A DNA stretch of 64,000 nt from Dactylonectria macrodidyma (GCA_020744425.1 JAGMUV010000027.1:248001-312000), one strand, 5' to 3'; shown: positions 43,576 through 53,884, counted from the stretch's first letter. A program made the numbers and translations. The notes: a model not told the origin generated them from the sequence alone.

Positions 43576-46500
43576 TCACCTTGCGACCCATCCCTCCATC
43601 CGAATCACAGCAGTTGCCGTATCCATGAAGCGCTCAAACGCCTTGTTGCAGCTGTTCTTAGTAAAGGCATCTGCTAGGTTGTCTTCACCGCTGATCCAAC
43701 GGATCTCAAACAGCTCTCGGCGTTCGTATGACTGCCGAAGTGCCATTATATCGACCATCAGCCGTTTCTCTTGCGTTGTTCCGAGCTTTACCAGGCACTC
43801 GTATAGTGAGTACGAATCGGTGCATGCAATGGTGGGTACTGCTGGGAGATCCAGGCGTTCTAGCACTTGATTGATGGTGTTTGTAATAACGTAGGCCATA
43901 TCCACGCCTGCCACCATGCCATAGACCTCTGAAGCCAAGGAACTACGGGTAATGCGTTTGCACTTTGTGGAGCTGTAATGCACAAGGTTGCCAGTTAGCG
44001 TAAAGGTATCGTCGCTAACTGCTGTTTCGTTGCCTAGGATGATCGCAAATCCAAGCTGAGATGTCAGGTCAGGGTTATTTGCTAGAGACCCGTCTACGAA
44101 GACGAACAGCTTCGCAGTTGACAGGTCGATGGGCAGGTACCGGATGCCGCGGTCTTGGTGGTCTATTTGCCATTGCAGACGCTGATTCAGCGCCTTCGCC
44201 TGCTCGAGAGTTGGCTCTTGGTGCTGCGCTGCAGCAGACAGGTCGTAGCAGGCCTCGGGTTGGCAGATGGATGCAATGTATGCACCGCGCGCACGCTGTT
44301 CGGTGTACTGGGCCTTGATGGAAGCAGCGGTTGATTCAGGGGTGATCTCTAGGAGCTGCAGTTTTTCGCCTTGCCCCTTTTGCCGTAGTTGTATGATACC
44401 GGTTGCTGCACACAGTGTGATGGTCCCGCCGTTGAAGGCAAGCGGTTTGTCCGGTTGTAGGCGTTCCTTGGGCTTTGCGGTAAAGCTGGCTGCCTGCAAG
44501 GCAGTATCTTCATGTCGGTCAAACGCTTCATCTGACACGCCGATGGTGTCGTCCGTTTGCATGCCAACGATGCCGAAGTGCTGGTTTTCCTTGGTAGTTA
44601 TAAGCAGGCACGGGTCGTACGTAGATGTTTCCATCTGGAGCTTTTCTCTATGGTGGGCGTAGTACGTGGCCCACCAGTAAGTGCCTGCCTCGGCGATGCC
44701 GTACAGCGGTTTCACCACCTTCATGATGGTGTTGTCCGGGTAGTGGTGCTGTATCTGTGTCGGCAGCTTGGCGAGGATGGTGCGGTTCAGCGGCATAGCC
44801 GCCTGGACATACGCCTGCGTGATGTCTCGTAGCCATAGGTGCTGGCCACGAAGTAGCAGAGATGGTGCAAGTGCGAGGATCAACCGTTGGCTGGACCGTT
44901 GAATTGTAGGTGCTTGCGTTAAAATAGTGCGTTTTCCGTCGTCTGCGAAGCCCTGGATGACGAGGCGTGACTTCTCGTAGGGCTGTGAGGTGCCCTTGCC
45001 TTTGAGTTCGTTGACGATCCGGGAGCGGAAGATGCGGGTGCCCGAGTGCTGTTTCGGATCGAATGGAACGAACTCAAATACGCCTCTGCTGATGAGGGCG
45101 TCGATCTCCTTGTACGTGGATGCTACAAACGGCTCTCCAGGAGCTGTTATAATGCCTTCAGCACGCAATATAGCAACCAAGGCCTGATCGTCCTGTTCCT
45201 TCGACGATAGGTACGCTACCGTACACACGATGGGCAAGCTGACGTCCGTTTCGCTGATGTATACGGAGTGCTGTTGTGGCGGTTCGTCCTGTTCCACGGG
45301 GGCAAGTGGGTGTTTTCTGGGACGCCCGCGTCTCCGTCTTTGGGGAATTGGGTCTTGTGAGGTCGCCTGCTGCGGGAGATGTGACTTCCCGGGTCGACCT
45401 GGGCCACGTCTGGGCTGGGCTTGGGCTTGGGGGGGGGTATCGGGCGTAGTAGAAACGATGATCTCGTCGTGGATAGTGTTATTTTCGGCTGCTATTACTG
45501 CTGACGTAGGTGATGTAGTAAGCACTTGGTCTTCGGAATCATCGTGCCATGGCTTGACGGCAGTCGAGCGGAAGTCTCGTGGGCCGTGTGGCAGTTGCAG
45601 AGTGCAAGTCTGGCCAGCAGTTGCAATCAGGGTAAATGGGCCTTGCCATCCCTTGTTCTCGCGCCACACGCGGACCTGTGATTGCAGTGGTAGGCTGATC
45701 GTAGGGACCATGTCAGGCCCGTTGCGGGCGGCCAGCGCTTCCTGGACCTTGCGTTTGGCTTGTAGGTGCTGCAGTTCCTTCATTGCTTTGTGAATTGCTG
45801 CAGCCCTCCGCACGTTAGATGGTGAGGGTGGTGAATCCTCGGTTATCCGTGGGTAGGAGCCAAAAACCAACAGTGTAGGCACAAGGCCGTTAGGGCCAGC
45901 AGTGTCATTGATAGCTTTGACGGCCATCTGGAGGGCGCTCTCTGGTAACACGGTATTGTCTGCTGATCTGATGATATAGTAGGCTCGCCGTAGTGCAGGG
46001 TGGGCTCGTTCGATCTTGCCAATGCTGTTATGTGCCTCAATAGGCACTTCCTTGACGCTGATTCCTGCAGCTCTTGCTGCCGCCTTGAATTCTGCGGCGT
46101 GGAAGTTGGTGCCGGCGTCGCAAACGATCCAGTCAGGGGGTCCTTGGTAAACGTCTATCCAGCATAGGCGCAGTGCGTCCCACGTGTCTTGTGCTGATAG
46201 ACTGCGGAGGAAACGGGCTGCCGTAAAGGATGTAGCTGTATCCACGACATGTAACACTTTGCCGTCGTCTAGGGTGACGACGTCAACCACAATCTCGTAG
46301 TTGAACTCGTAGTCGTCGCGCAATGTGAATTTGAAGCGGTTAGGCGGTGTCCCGTGTAGCTGACATTGGCTGCAGATGTCCGTGAGGGCTCTAATAGCGT
46401 TGATTTCCACGTCGTGGCCTGCTTTATATAGCAGGTCATATAGGCGTTGCACGGATGGATGGCCACATCGGCGGTGTACTCGACGTAGCTCGGCCTCTGT

Positions 46501-48753
46501 CAGGTGGTTGAACGCCAGTGGTATCTCTGGCTGTAATAGCATCCATGGGTGGCCCCATTTGCGGATGACTGGTACAGTAAGTGCCCCTTTTCGAAGGACA
46601 TTGGCCAGGTTATCAAATGTGATGCCCATGCGGTCCATGTCTGCTAAGCAGAGCAGAAACGGCGTATCTGCTGGCACCACGTGAAACACCATCTGACCAA
46701 GCGGTGTAGGCACGTCGATCGTGCCTGTGGAGTAGGTAGGGGGCCCGGCTCCGAAGGTGATCTTGGAGCCTGCTGCTGTCTGGTTCAATGCTAGGCTTGG
46801 GAGCTGTTTTTGCAGTGCTATGAACTGCTGGTTGCCAGCAGTAGAAAGACCGGAAGCTCCTGTGTCTGGCAATATCCCCTGAAAAATGTCTCTGTACCGG
46901 GCCTGCAGTGTAAATGCATATGCGGATTCCGTCGTATATGTGGGAGCAGTCGGGAGACGGCCTGTGAAGGCGTGGTACATTGCCTGATTAGCTAGTTGGT
47001 TAGCGAGGGCGGGGCCATCAATCGTCGTTGTCGATGTGAAGTAGCTGGTGAAGAACTGTTGGGAGTCTTCCCACGCAGCATCCTCTTCGCTGCTAGGCTC
47101 GTTGTTCCTGCTGTCTGCGAGTTCCTGGAAGTACTGCTGTACGAGATCAGGGCTGCCGCTGCGTGACAGCGTTACAGTTGGTTCAGGGCCTTCGTGCCAC
47201 GTTAAAAACGCCTTGTAGGAGGATTGCGAAGTGCTGGTGGCTGCCCTGTTGGTCCTGAATTTCCGGTAGGCCTGTGTTCGTTCGTCTGCTGTATGCCTTG
47301 TGGACCAGCAGTCGGGCTTGTTGCAGACGTAACACTTCTTGCTCTGGGAGCTGGGATTAGAGTCGCGGTTGCCGTACTTCGTATCTCTCCCTTGGCCACG
47401 GAACGTTCGGTCCGTCCAGTACTGTACTGGGTTGCTGGTGGGTTCTTGAGGGAGCGTTGCAGCGGTATGGAAATGCTGCGTTGACGCTGCTAGCTTAATA
47501 GAACCGCGGATCTGTTGGATAACGCCCTCGCAATCTACTGCAGGTCGGTATAGCGCGTTGGCGCACTCGGGTTGGCCGTAGCAGGCGTTGATGATTTGCT
47601 CCTTGAGAGCAATTCTGCTGCCACTGACCGTAGGTAGTGCGCTGTGGAGTAATGTTATCCTTTCCAGTAGTAACTCGAAGACTTCGCTCTTTGACTTTGC
47701 TGGGTGCTCGGTTATCATCTTCGCAAGTGTAATAGACCGCCACTCTGACAGGTACGTCTGCTGCATCTCTTCGGGCTCGAAGTGCTGTAACGTCTGTTGT
47801 ACCATGTGTGTGAACTGCATTACTGGGCGGGTCCGGGCGAGGTTCGAGAAGTAAAAGCGTAATGCCCGTCCCTTCAGCATCAGGGAGAATACATGTGAAA
47901 ATTGCGTCTGCGGAATTGAAACTTTACCGCAGAAGTCCCGGAAAATCAGCAGCTTGTTCTCTAACACGTCATATATGTCGCCACCGTATTTGTTGTCGTC
48001 GGTGTACATCTTAGAGAGGTCTGTCACCTGCCGTGAGGTAGGGACATCTGGCTCCGTGGGTGTGTCAGTTGCTGTTAACGGTGCTGTATGTCGTGGGGTG
48101 TCATACTGCAGCTGCTGCTGCTGCTGGTGATGTATAGCTGGGGCTGGAGGTGGAGTGGTATTCTCGGGGCTTGGCAACTGCAGTTGCAGTGGCCGTACTG
48201 GGGCTGTGACTGCTGCCTTCGCAAGGACTGCTGGGTCCTCCTTGAGGTGTTCCCTGAATCTGGGGATCTTGTCGAGGTTGTTGAGGAACCTGGGGTATTT
48301 GCTAGCAGTTTGTTCGATCTCTAGGTCTGTCCATACGTGGTACTGCTGTAAAGCGGTTGCCACGTTGATGGCGTGGGCCTGGCGGTTGGTGCCCATCCAT
48401 ATACCTTGTTCTAGCATGAACGACCTTAGTATCTTGCAGGCTTTCTTGTTGACCCGGAAGTGCTGTTCTTCAAACTCTTCGAAGTCATCATAGGCTCGGG
48501 CCCATAGGTAACGGCCGTACAAGCCCTGGCGCTTATAGGCTGTTACATTGAAGAGAATGAAGGAGCCGATGTGCTGTTCCGAAGGTGGGTTACTTTCATC
48601 GTCCAGATCTAGCAGGTTGAGTTTGCCCCAAAGTGCTGGATCAATGAAGTCCTGGTATTCCTCGGGAATAGGCGTTCCCCTTGACGTCCCCTTGAGGGTA
48701 TCGCCACTGCTGTTGTCGCTGCTCTGGGAGCTGTCTGGCGTCTCTGATGTCAT
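43576..48753 (-). CDS. Copia gag-pol polyprotein
   Basis: 1,725 aa in one frame, so gag and pol are made as one polyprotein without frameshift. In order: gag with a CCHC-like knuckle CYVCNKPDCWSTRH (about residue 475), protease DTGAS (about 630), integrase zinc region HRRCGHPS (about 760) and core with DVVTLDDGK and CDAGTNFHA, reverse transcriptase LRDITQAYVQA (about 1310) and MQTDDT (about 1400), RNase H VFVDGSLANN (about 1550). Integrase before RT defines copia. The RT motif reads QTDD where YVDD is usual; the two Asp are kept. A basic AT-hook-like patch (RRRGRPRKHP) lies between integrase and RT. Confidence 0.95.
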   Translation of the reverse strand: MTSETPDSSQSSDNSSGDTLKGTSRGTPIPEEYQDFIDPALWGKLNLLDLDDESNPPSEQHIGSFILFNVTAYKRQGLYGRYLWARAYDDFEEFEEQHFRVNKKACKILRSFMLEQGIWMGTNRQAHAINVATALQQYHVWTDLEIEQTASKYPRFLNNLDKIPRFREHLKEDPAVLAKAAVTAPVRPLQLQLPSPENTTPPPAPAIHHQQQQQLQYDTPRHTAPLTATDTPTEPDVPTSRQVTDLSKMYTDDNKYGGDIYDVLENKLLIFRDFCGKVSIPQTQFSHVFSLMLKGRALRFYFSNLARTRPVMQFTHMVQQTLQHFEPEEMQQTYLSEWRSITLAKMITEHPAKSKSEVFELLLERITLLHSALPTVSGSRIALKEQIINACYGQPECANALYRPAVDCEGVIQQIRGSIKLAASTQHFHTAATLPQEPTSNPVQYWTDRTFRGQGRDTKYGNRDSNPSSQSKKCYVCNKPDCWSTRHTADERTQAYRKFRTNRAATSTSQSSYKAFLTWHEGPEPTVTLSRSGSPDLVQQYFQELADSRNNEPSSEEDAAWEDSQQFFTSYFTSTTTIDGPALANQLANQAMYHAFTGRLPTAPTYTTESAYAFTLQARYRDIFQGILPDTGASGLSTAGNQQFIALQKQLPSLALNQTAAGSKITFGAGPPTYSTGTIDVPTPLGQMVFHVVPADTPFLLCLADMDRMGITFDNLANVLRKGALTVPVIRKWGHPWMLLQPEIPLAFNHLTEAELRRVHRRCGHPSVQRLYDLLYKAGHDVEINAIRALTDICSQCQLHGTPPNRFKFTLRDDYEFNYEIVVDVVTLDDGKVLHVVDTATSFTAARFLRSLSAQDTWDALRLCWIDVYQGPPDWIVCDAGTNFHAAEFKAAARAAGISVKEVPIEAHNSIGKIERAHPALRRAYYIIRSADNTVLPESALQMAVKAINDTAGPNGLVPTLLVFGSYPRITEDSPPSPSNVRRAAAIHKAMKELQHLQAKRKVQEALAARNGPDMVPTISLPLQSQVRVWRENKGWQGPFTLIATAGQTCTLQLPHGPRDFRSTAVKPWHDDSEDQVLTTSPTSAVIAAENNTIHDEIIVSTTPDTPPQAQAQPRRGPGRPGKSHLPQQATSQDPIPQRRRRGRPRKHPLAPVEQDEPPQQHSVYISETDVSLPIVCTVAYLSSKEQDDQALVAILRAEGIITAPGEPFVASTYKEIDALISRGVFEFVPFDPKQHSGTRIFRSRIVNELKGKGTSQPYEKSRLVIQGFADDGKRTILTQAPTIQRSSQRLILALAPSLLLRGQHLWLRDITQAYVQAAMPLNRTILAKLPTQIQHHYPDNTIMKVVKPLYGIAEAGTYWWATYYAHHREKLQMETSTYDPCLLITTKENQHFGIVGMQTDDTIGVSDEAFDRHEDTALQAASFTAKPKERLQPDKPLAFNGGTITLCAATGIIQLRQKGQGEKLQLLEITPESTAASIKAQYTEQRARGAYIASICQPEACYDLSAAAQHQEPTLEQAKALNQRLQWQIDHQDRGIRYLPIDLSTAKLFVFVDGSLANNPDLTSQLGFAIILGNETAVSDDTFTLTGNLVHYSSTKCKRITRSSLASEVYGMVAGVDMAYVITNTINQVLERLDLPAVPTIACTDSYSLYECLVKLGTTQEKRLMVDIMALRQSYERRELFEIRWISGEDNLADAFTKNSCNKAFERFMDTATAVIRMEGWVAR

Positions 48754-48777
48754 CTTAGGTATTGCTTGCTAGCGTAC

Positions 48778-49099
48778 CTTATGAAACCTTATGAAACTGA
48801 TGATGTGATGGTGTGGCTGGCTAGCCCTGATCGGGCTAATGCTGCCCCTTATTGCTTTGTTGTCAGGGTCTCCGGGATTCCCACGTCCTTGGGTGACGAT
48901 GGTACTCCGTAGTCTTGTCGATTGTGATCGGGTGGCTGCTTATGAAACCTTATGAAACTGATGATGTGATGGTGTGGCTGGTTAGCCCTGATCGGGCCAA
49001 TGCTGCCCCTTATTGCTTTGTTGTCAGGGTCTCCGGGATTCCCACGTCCTTGGGTGACGATGGTACTCCGTAGTCTTGTCGATTGTGATCGGGTGGCTG
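48778..49099. repeat. 161-bp tandem duplication in copia leader
   Basis: Two near-identical 161-bp units (48778-48938, 48939-49099), each starting CTTATGAAACCTTATGAAAC. They lie between the 5' LTR and the gag start, in the untranslated leader. Confidence 0.92.
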
Positions 49100-49387
49100 C
49101 TGTTGCTGTGGTTATATAACCGTTGAAGCAGCTGTTGTCGTGCGTGATGGACGCGCCTAGCTGGGCCTTGGAAGGGGAGCTAGGATGAGGGTGCCGGTGA
49201 TCTAGCTGGGCCAGTGACGGGGAGCTAGATGAACCGGTTTCCTGGTAGCACAGTAGCTACGATAGTGAGGGGCTGTTGGCGCGTAATGGGCCGAAGCCAG
49301 CTATATCGTAACTGCTGTCTCTTCTGATGAACCTTGCTGATCTGCGGTATTCTGAGTGGTGGACCTGGTAGGTTAACCACTGATCAG

Positions 49388-49648
49388 TGTTGGATAACTC
49401 AGGTATCCTGCTGTTATAGCAATTGCTCTTTCGGGCGGGTGAGACGTCAAAACCGTGATGGTTAACTTGGTGTTTTACTTGATGTCTTAAGAACAGAATC
49501 TAGGCTAGGTAATAGGGCCACGAAGTGGCCCTATATCTAGCAGGGAGGCACCTGCACGTGCCCTTACAGCTGTTACTAGCTGTGGTCTACACACGTGGGT
49601 GCCTACGATCCTGGCGCTAGCCCTGGCAGTGTTAGTGATATTCCAACA
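49388..49648 (-). repeat. 5' LTR of the copia element
   Basis: 261 bp; identical to the LTR at 43116-43376. The primer-binding site should lie just below 49388 on the minus strand; no clear tRNA 3' end match was recognised. Confidence 0.97.
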
Positions 49649-50498
49649 TCTAGCTCAAGTCGCCCCTACCAAGTTCATCTCCGTTAATGGCACTCAACTT
49701 GCTTATCGGCACTTTGGACGTCCCAGCAAAATCCCTCTCCTCTTCATAACCCACTTCCGCGGCAGCATGGACGTTCTCGATCCTTTACTCATCAATGCCA
49801 TCGCACATAACCGGGAGGTGATACTGTTCGACAACGCCGGTATTGGCCATAGCGAAGGCACCGTTCCTGACTCTATCCAGGCCATGGCTGCAACAACTGT
49901 GGATTTCCTCGCTGCGATCAAAGTTCCCAAGGCTGATATTCTTGGCTTCTCTATGGGGGGGATGGTCGCACAATACATCGCCATGGCGTATCCCCAGGTG
50001 CTGAACAAGCTGGTTCTGGGGGGCATCCGCCCTGGTTACGGGCCGGGCGTCGTCCAGACTGCACCAGACGCTGCTTCGGGTCCAGGTGGAGGACCTGGCG
50101 ACCAACCCACCGAAGACTACATGCTTGGCATCTTCTTCTTTCCGTCAGAGACCAGCAGAACTGCCGGCCGCCAATGGTGGCATAGGATCTTTGAACGCCA
50201 GGTCAAAGGCGAAGAGAGAAAAGAATTCCTCGTTGGAGCTGGGGTCGGAGCACAGTTGACAGCCATAACGAATTTCGCCTCGGACCCACAGCTATATGAT
50301 CGACTCAGCGATATTACCAGACCGGTGTTGGTGAGCAACGGGAAAGACGACGTCTTGATGGGAACGCCCAACAGCTTCGTTCTCCAGCAGCAATTGGCCA
50401 ACGCGCAGTTGCATCTTTATCCTGACTCAGGCCATGGTCATGTTTTCCAGTTCCCGTTGGCCTATGCAAAGCAACTCGAGCTGTTCTTGAAAGGTTGA

Positions 50499-50802
50499 AA
50501 TTGATTCATGGTACTGCTGCTCTAGGGCCAAGTAGGCTTAGCTGGAGACCGTTCTCTCTTGATATACCCTCGGGCCTTTTGCCGTTGCCACAACCAGCAT
50601 GCAAACTGGATTTTCAGTTTTGTGATCAGCAAAACCCGTGTCAAGGACCAAGCTACTAATCTGTGCTTCAACTCATATAGATTAATTTGATTCTCAAATA
50701 TCTAGCAGAGCTTGATTCGTAGATTCAGTTGTTTATGGGTATATCGTGACGTCCTCAGCTTTTATTGGCTAAATCTGCTGGCTATTGTCTATCTATTTGT
50801 AA
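50499..50802. other. Hydrolase 3' region
   Basis: No gene seen; may contain further unrecognisable crotonase relic. Confidence 0.35.
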
Positions 50803-50883
50803 GATGTCGTGTTCTTCACCGTAAGGTTGGCTGATGCGATCGTGTAGCACCTTGTTGGCAGAGCCTTGGCTTTGTTAAAGGCA
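50803..50883 (+). pseudogene. Relic of a second crotonase gene (C-terminal piece)
   Basis: The + strand reads FTVRLADAIV-stop-HLVGRALALL, matching FTRRLADPVVQQLVGRALAL near the end of the intact crotonase at 8053-9002. An in-frame TAG (50845-50847) replaces a Gln codon. Nucleotide similarity to the complement of about 8108-8190 is also clear. Only this short piece is recognisable. Confidence 0.7.
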
Positions 50884-51140
50884 ATTGATAGGGGGGCATG
50901 ACGAATTGATACGCGGGCATGATCCTTAGGGGGGCATGACTTTTCGTCACACTTGATTCTAGAACGGTCATATTCGGGCATCAGCCCAAAATATTATTTT
51001 TGACATAGAATAGGCCAGTTCCATTAATATCAGCTATCTATGTCTCCTCTTACTACTATGGAAGGATATCTCGTCGTTATTAACCAGCTCCCATTGCCTC
51101 AGCCGCAGGTACTGATGGGCCATAAGGGTCACATGAGCGA

Positions 51141-51298
51141 TTAATTTTCTATCTAAAGGAGCGACGAGAGTCGGTCTCTTATACCTGTGTTCAGTCTGGC
51201 GATCTCATAGGCAGCAGGCTGTTGCCTGACGCTAGGTAAGTATGGTGTAGCGTTCACGCTGACCGTGAAGCTATTCACGATGATTGTGATCCTTTGCC
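51141..51298 (-). repeat. Dispersed repeat, LTR-like (copy 2, inverted)
   Basis: Complement matches 31326-31479, best over the part containing TTTTCTATCTAAAGGAGCGACG and GGCAGCAGGCTG.TGCC. Confidence 0.65.
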
Positions 51299-51360
51299 CT
51301 TAACAAATAGGCTCATTGTCGCATATCAAGCCCCGGCCCCACTGGAGCAGCTGCCGTCTA

Positions 51361-51515
51361 AATGAGGCAAGAATCACGATGAGAATGAACGACCACAATT
51401 AGCGTCAAACAGCAGGCTGCTGCCTAAACAGGCAATGTTTTCATTTGTGTATAAAGAGCAACGTGACTCACTGAATCCAGTCATTGAGTTCTTGCTCCTT
51501 AGATAATTCTCATCA
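51361..51515 (+). repeat. Dispersed repeat, LTR-like (copy 3)
   Basis: Starts AATGAGGCAAGAATCACGAT as in copy 1 and diverges after about 70 bp, keeping a TATAAAGAG and a CTCCTTAGAT segment. It faces copy 2, making an inverted pair with a 60-bp gap. Confidence 0.6.
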
Positions 51516-51759
51516 ATTGACTGGTGCCAACAATGATCCCTGTGGAGCCAATTGTCTGACACTCATCTATTCACTCAATCTTGGATGCAGTTGGCTCTTC
51601 ACAGGAAAGAGGGCTTCCATCGCATGACAGCTAAAGTACGTCGTCAGAAATGCAACAGAGATTGCCATACCACCATTTTCCACATCGCTTCCCCTTCATG
51701 GCGCATTACTACTCTCAATTGACCCAAGACCGCCCGCCTTTCGTGTTACATAGAGCTAC

Positions 51760-51798
51760 TATCCCATCGAGTGCGGATGGACCCCATTTTCGCCAAGG
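51760..51798 (+). repeat. Left terminal inverted repeat, piggyBac element
   Basis: 39 bp, exact reverse complement of 53965-54003. Confidence 0.9.
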
Positions 51799-51924
51799 CC
51801 AAAATACCCACTCTTATACCCACTTTTACTCCGCACTTCAATCAGTACATGACGAAACATCATTTGCACCTATGTTTTCTTACCTGCTGTCACCACCAAA
51901 ACCGTCATTTTGTTCAATGCTGCG

Positions 51925-53884
51925 ATGTCTTCTAGTGATTCTGATGCTTCTGATGCCTCCGGTGCCTCCAGGGCTTCCGTACGGAGCTGTATTGTGGTTG
52001 AGATCCTTCCTGAAGACCTCGCTGTCGCCTGCACTGCCGACTGTACGCCGGAGCGGTGCGATAACAGCACAGTCCGGCCCCACGAACCTCCGGCTGTCGA
52101 GCGCGGGCCGCCGGGCTCCTTCGTACCCTTTGACGTACCGACCCGGCCCCGAGAGATACGGGAGCTGCCGGCAGCCCCGCTTGACCTATTCCTCCGGTAC
52201 GTTCCCCGGGGCCTTATTGAGCGGTGGGTGCAATGGACGAATGCAGCGCCGTTATCTAAGGTCCCCGGGCTAAACGGTCAAGAGTGTATGATCGGAGGAA
52301 GACTTCTGTAGATGAGATTTACCTCTTCTTAGGAATCCTGCTTTATATGGGGATACATAGCGAACCTCAAATATCAAGATATTGGTCAACTCAACAGCAA
52401 AAGGAGGATCCTATCTATCTATTCACCCGGTTTATCTCCCGGGACCGCTTCCAAAGTCTGCTCCGGCAGCTACGTATCTTTGATACCTCTGAATTCCAGC
52501 CCAGCCAGTCAGGAGGTCAAGGCCAGGCCCGGGCCCAAGCCCCCGCCCAAGCCGGAATGCCAGATATATACCGGAAGGTTAATGAGTGGTCAGCCCATAT
52601 CCAGGAGACTGGGGATTCCTTCTATACAGCCGGCTCCGACCTTACCGTTGACGAGGCTATGGTCCGGTTTACGGGCCGGTCCCTAGAGACGACGACAATA
52701 CCGACGAAGCCGATCCCAACCGGCTTCAAGGTCTGGATCCTTGCCCAATCGGGCTACTGCCTCCGGTGGCTCTGGCACGTACACGGAAAGGGCCCATACG
52801 GACTAGTCCCTCAGGCCCGGCCGGCAGGCAGCAAGGCTGGAGCAGCTGCCGCAAAGTGGGACCCGTTAACGCCAACGCAACGGGTTGTAACGACACTTAT
52901 TACCCTACTTCCGGCTGCAGTCTACCACGTATTCCTAGACAATCTCTTTGCTTCCGTACGGCTTCTCCGGGCCCTCCGGAAGCAGCAGGTCGGAGCTTCC
53001 GGGACCTGCCGGAAAGACAGTGGGATAGATAAGATCCTCATCGCCGAGAAGGAAGCAGAAGGCCAGGGTATTCCTTGGGGTCAGATCCATTGCATCCCTA
53101 CCTTAGATGGGGAGGTATGGTATTGCAAACTGCTTTCTATAGATATCTCCATACTGATCAATTTGTCTCTTCATAGGTCAACCAATTCACCTGGAAGGAT
53201 AACGCCCTTGTCCTCTTCTTGACAACCGTCTTCCGAGACGGCCGGGAGGTTATCCGTCTCCGGCGCCGGCCGGCCGGAAGCTCTGCTGGAAAGCGGGCTG
53301 CCCGGAAAGAAGCCTTCGGCCCAGACGTCCGGAAGAACCTCCCGGTGCCTGAGGCAATTGATAAATATAACCATAAGATGAATGGGGTTGATATTAGTGA
53401 CCAGATGAGGTCCTATTATCAATATAACCGCCCTATTCGTCGAGGAGGCTGGCAGGCACTTGCTTGGAATTTCCTACTAGAAGTGATCGTTGTAAATAGC
53501 TTCTTCCTGCAGCTCTGGGGTAAGCCCGAGTGGCAAAAGGTTAAGACCCAGTATCAATGGCGGCGACTGCTTGCATCCCAGCTTATTCAACAGTTTGGAC
53601 CATTAGCAGGAGGTCGAAGACTTTCACGACCTCAACGGGCTTCAGATAAGAGGAAAACATCTATTCCTTGGCAGCACCATCGCAAGGGATCAAGGGGGGT
53701 TAACTCGCCTTGCACCTATTGCGGCAGGAGGAAGAAACGCCAGGCTCTAAGTGAGGTATCTAGGAATAGCCTCACTCAACAGCCGCAACAGCGAAAAAAG
53801 ACTCGAAAAGGCTGCTTAGACTGTAACGTACCGCTATGTACTGATGGAGATTGTTGGTACCTCTGGCACACCCAAAATCTATAG
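51925..53884 (+). pseudogene. piggyBac transposase (DDE_Tnp_1_7) with frameshift
   Basis: From ATG 51925 the frame reads to NGQE near 52283, then continues one frame over with KTSVDEIYLFLGILLYMG; a one-base indel at about 52278-52290 is the likely cause, since an intron there would be only 28 nt. The catalytic core has LTVDEAMVRFTGRS (first Asp), VFLDNLFASVRLL (second) and NGVDISDQMRSYY (third). An intron at 53115-53176 (GTATGG..CATAG) joins LDGE to VNQFTWKDNALVLFLTTV. A Cys-rich C-terminus (CTYCGRRKK, CLDCNVPLC) binds the repeats in relatives. Probably inactive unless the indel is an error. Confidence 0.88.

Larger units (their letters stand above)
43116..49648 (-). mobile_element. Full-length Ty1/copia LTR retrotransposon
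   Basis: 6,533 bp with 261-bp LTRs that are identical by eye and a perfect 5-bp target duplication TCTAG (43111-43115 and 49649-49653). One uninterrupted gag-pol frame lies on the minus strand. Identical LTRs mean a very recent insertion; the element may be active. Confidence 0.97.
42931..50498 (+). pseudogene. Secreted alpha/beta hydrolase gene split by copia element
   Basis: Exon 1 is 42931-42989, intron 42990-43041 (GTACGT..TTAG), exon 2 is 43042-43115, then the copia insertion, and the gene resumes at 49654-50498. Ignoring the insertion and one TSD copy, the lengths sum to an unbroken 325-codon frame. The N-terminus MKLFAAFLFAVVATAMVTPG is a signal peptide. The hydrolase core has FISVNGTQLAYRHFG, LLFITHFRGSMD, the nucleophile elbow GFSMGG, catalytic Asp near VLVSNGKDDVLMG and His in DSGHGHVFQ. 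Family: 3-oxoadipate enol-lactone hydrolase/MhpC-like. The + strand frame from 49599 starts inside the LTR and is not the native start. The gene is disrupted only by this recent insertion. Confidence 0.9.

Noticed and set aside
48778..49099. Tandem repeat as CRISPR-like array
   Set aside because: Two 161-bp direct units without spacers, in a eukaryotic retrotransposon leader.
49599..49653. Native start of the hydrolase within the LTR
   Set aside because: The signal peptide exon and intron are on the other side of the insertion at 42931-43115; the LTR start is a by-product.
52284..52311. Intron to explain the piggyBac frame change
   Set aside because: The only GT..AG pair would be 28 nt, shorter than every other intron here; a one-base indel is simpler.
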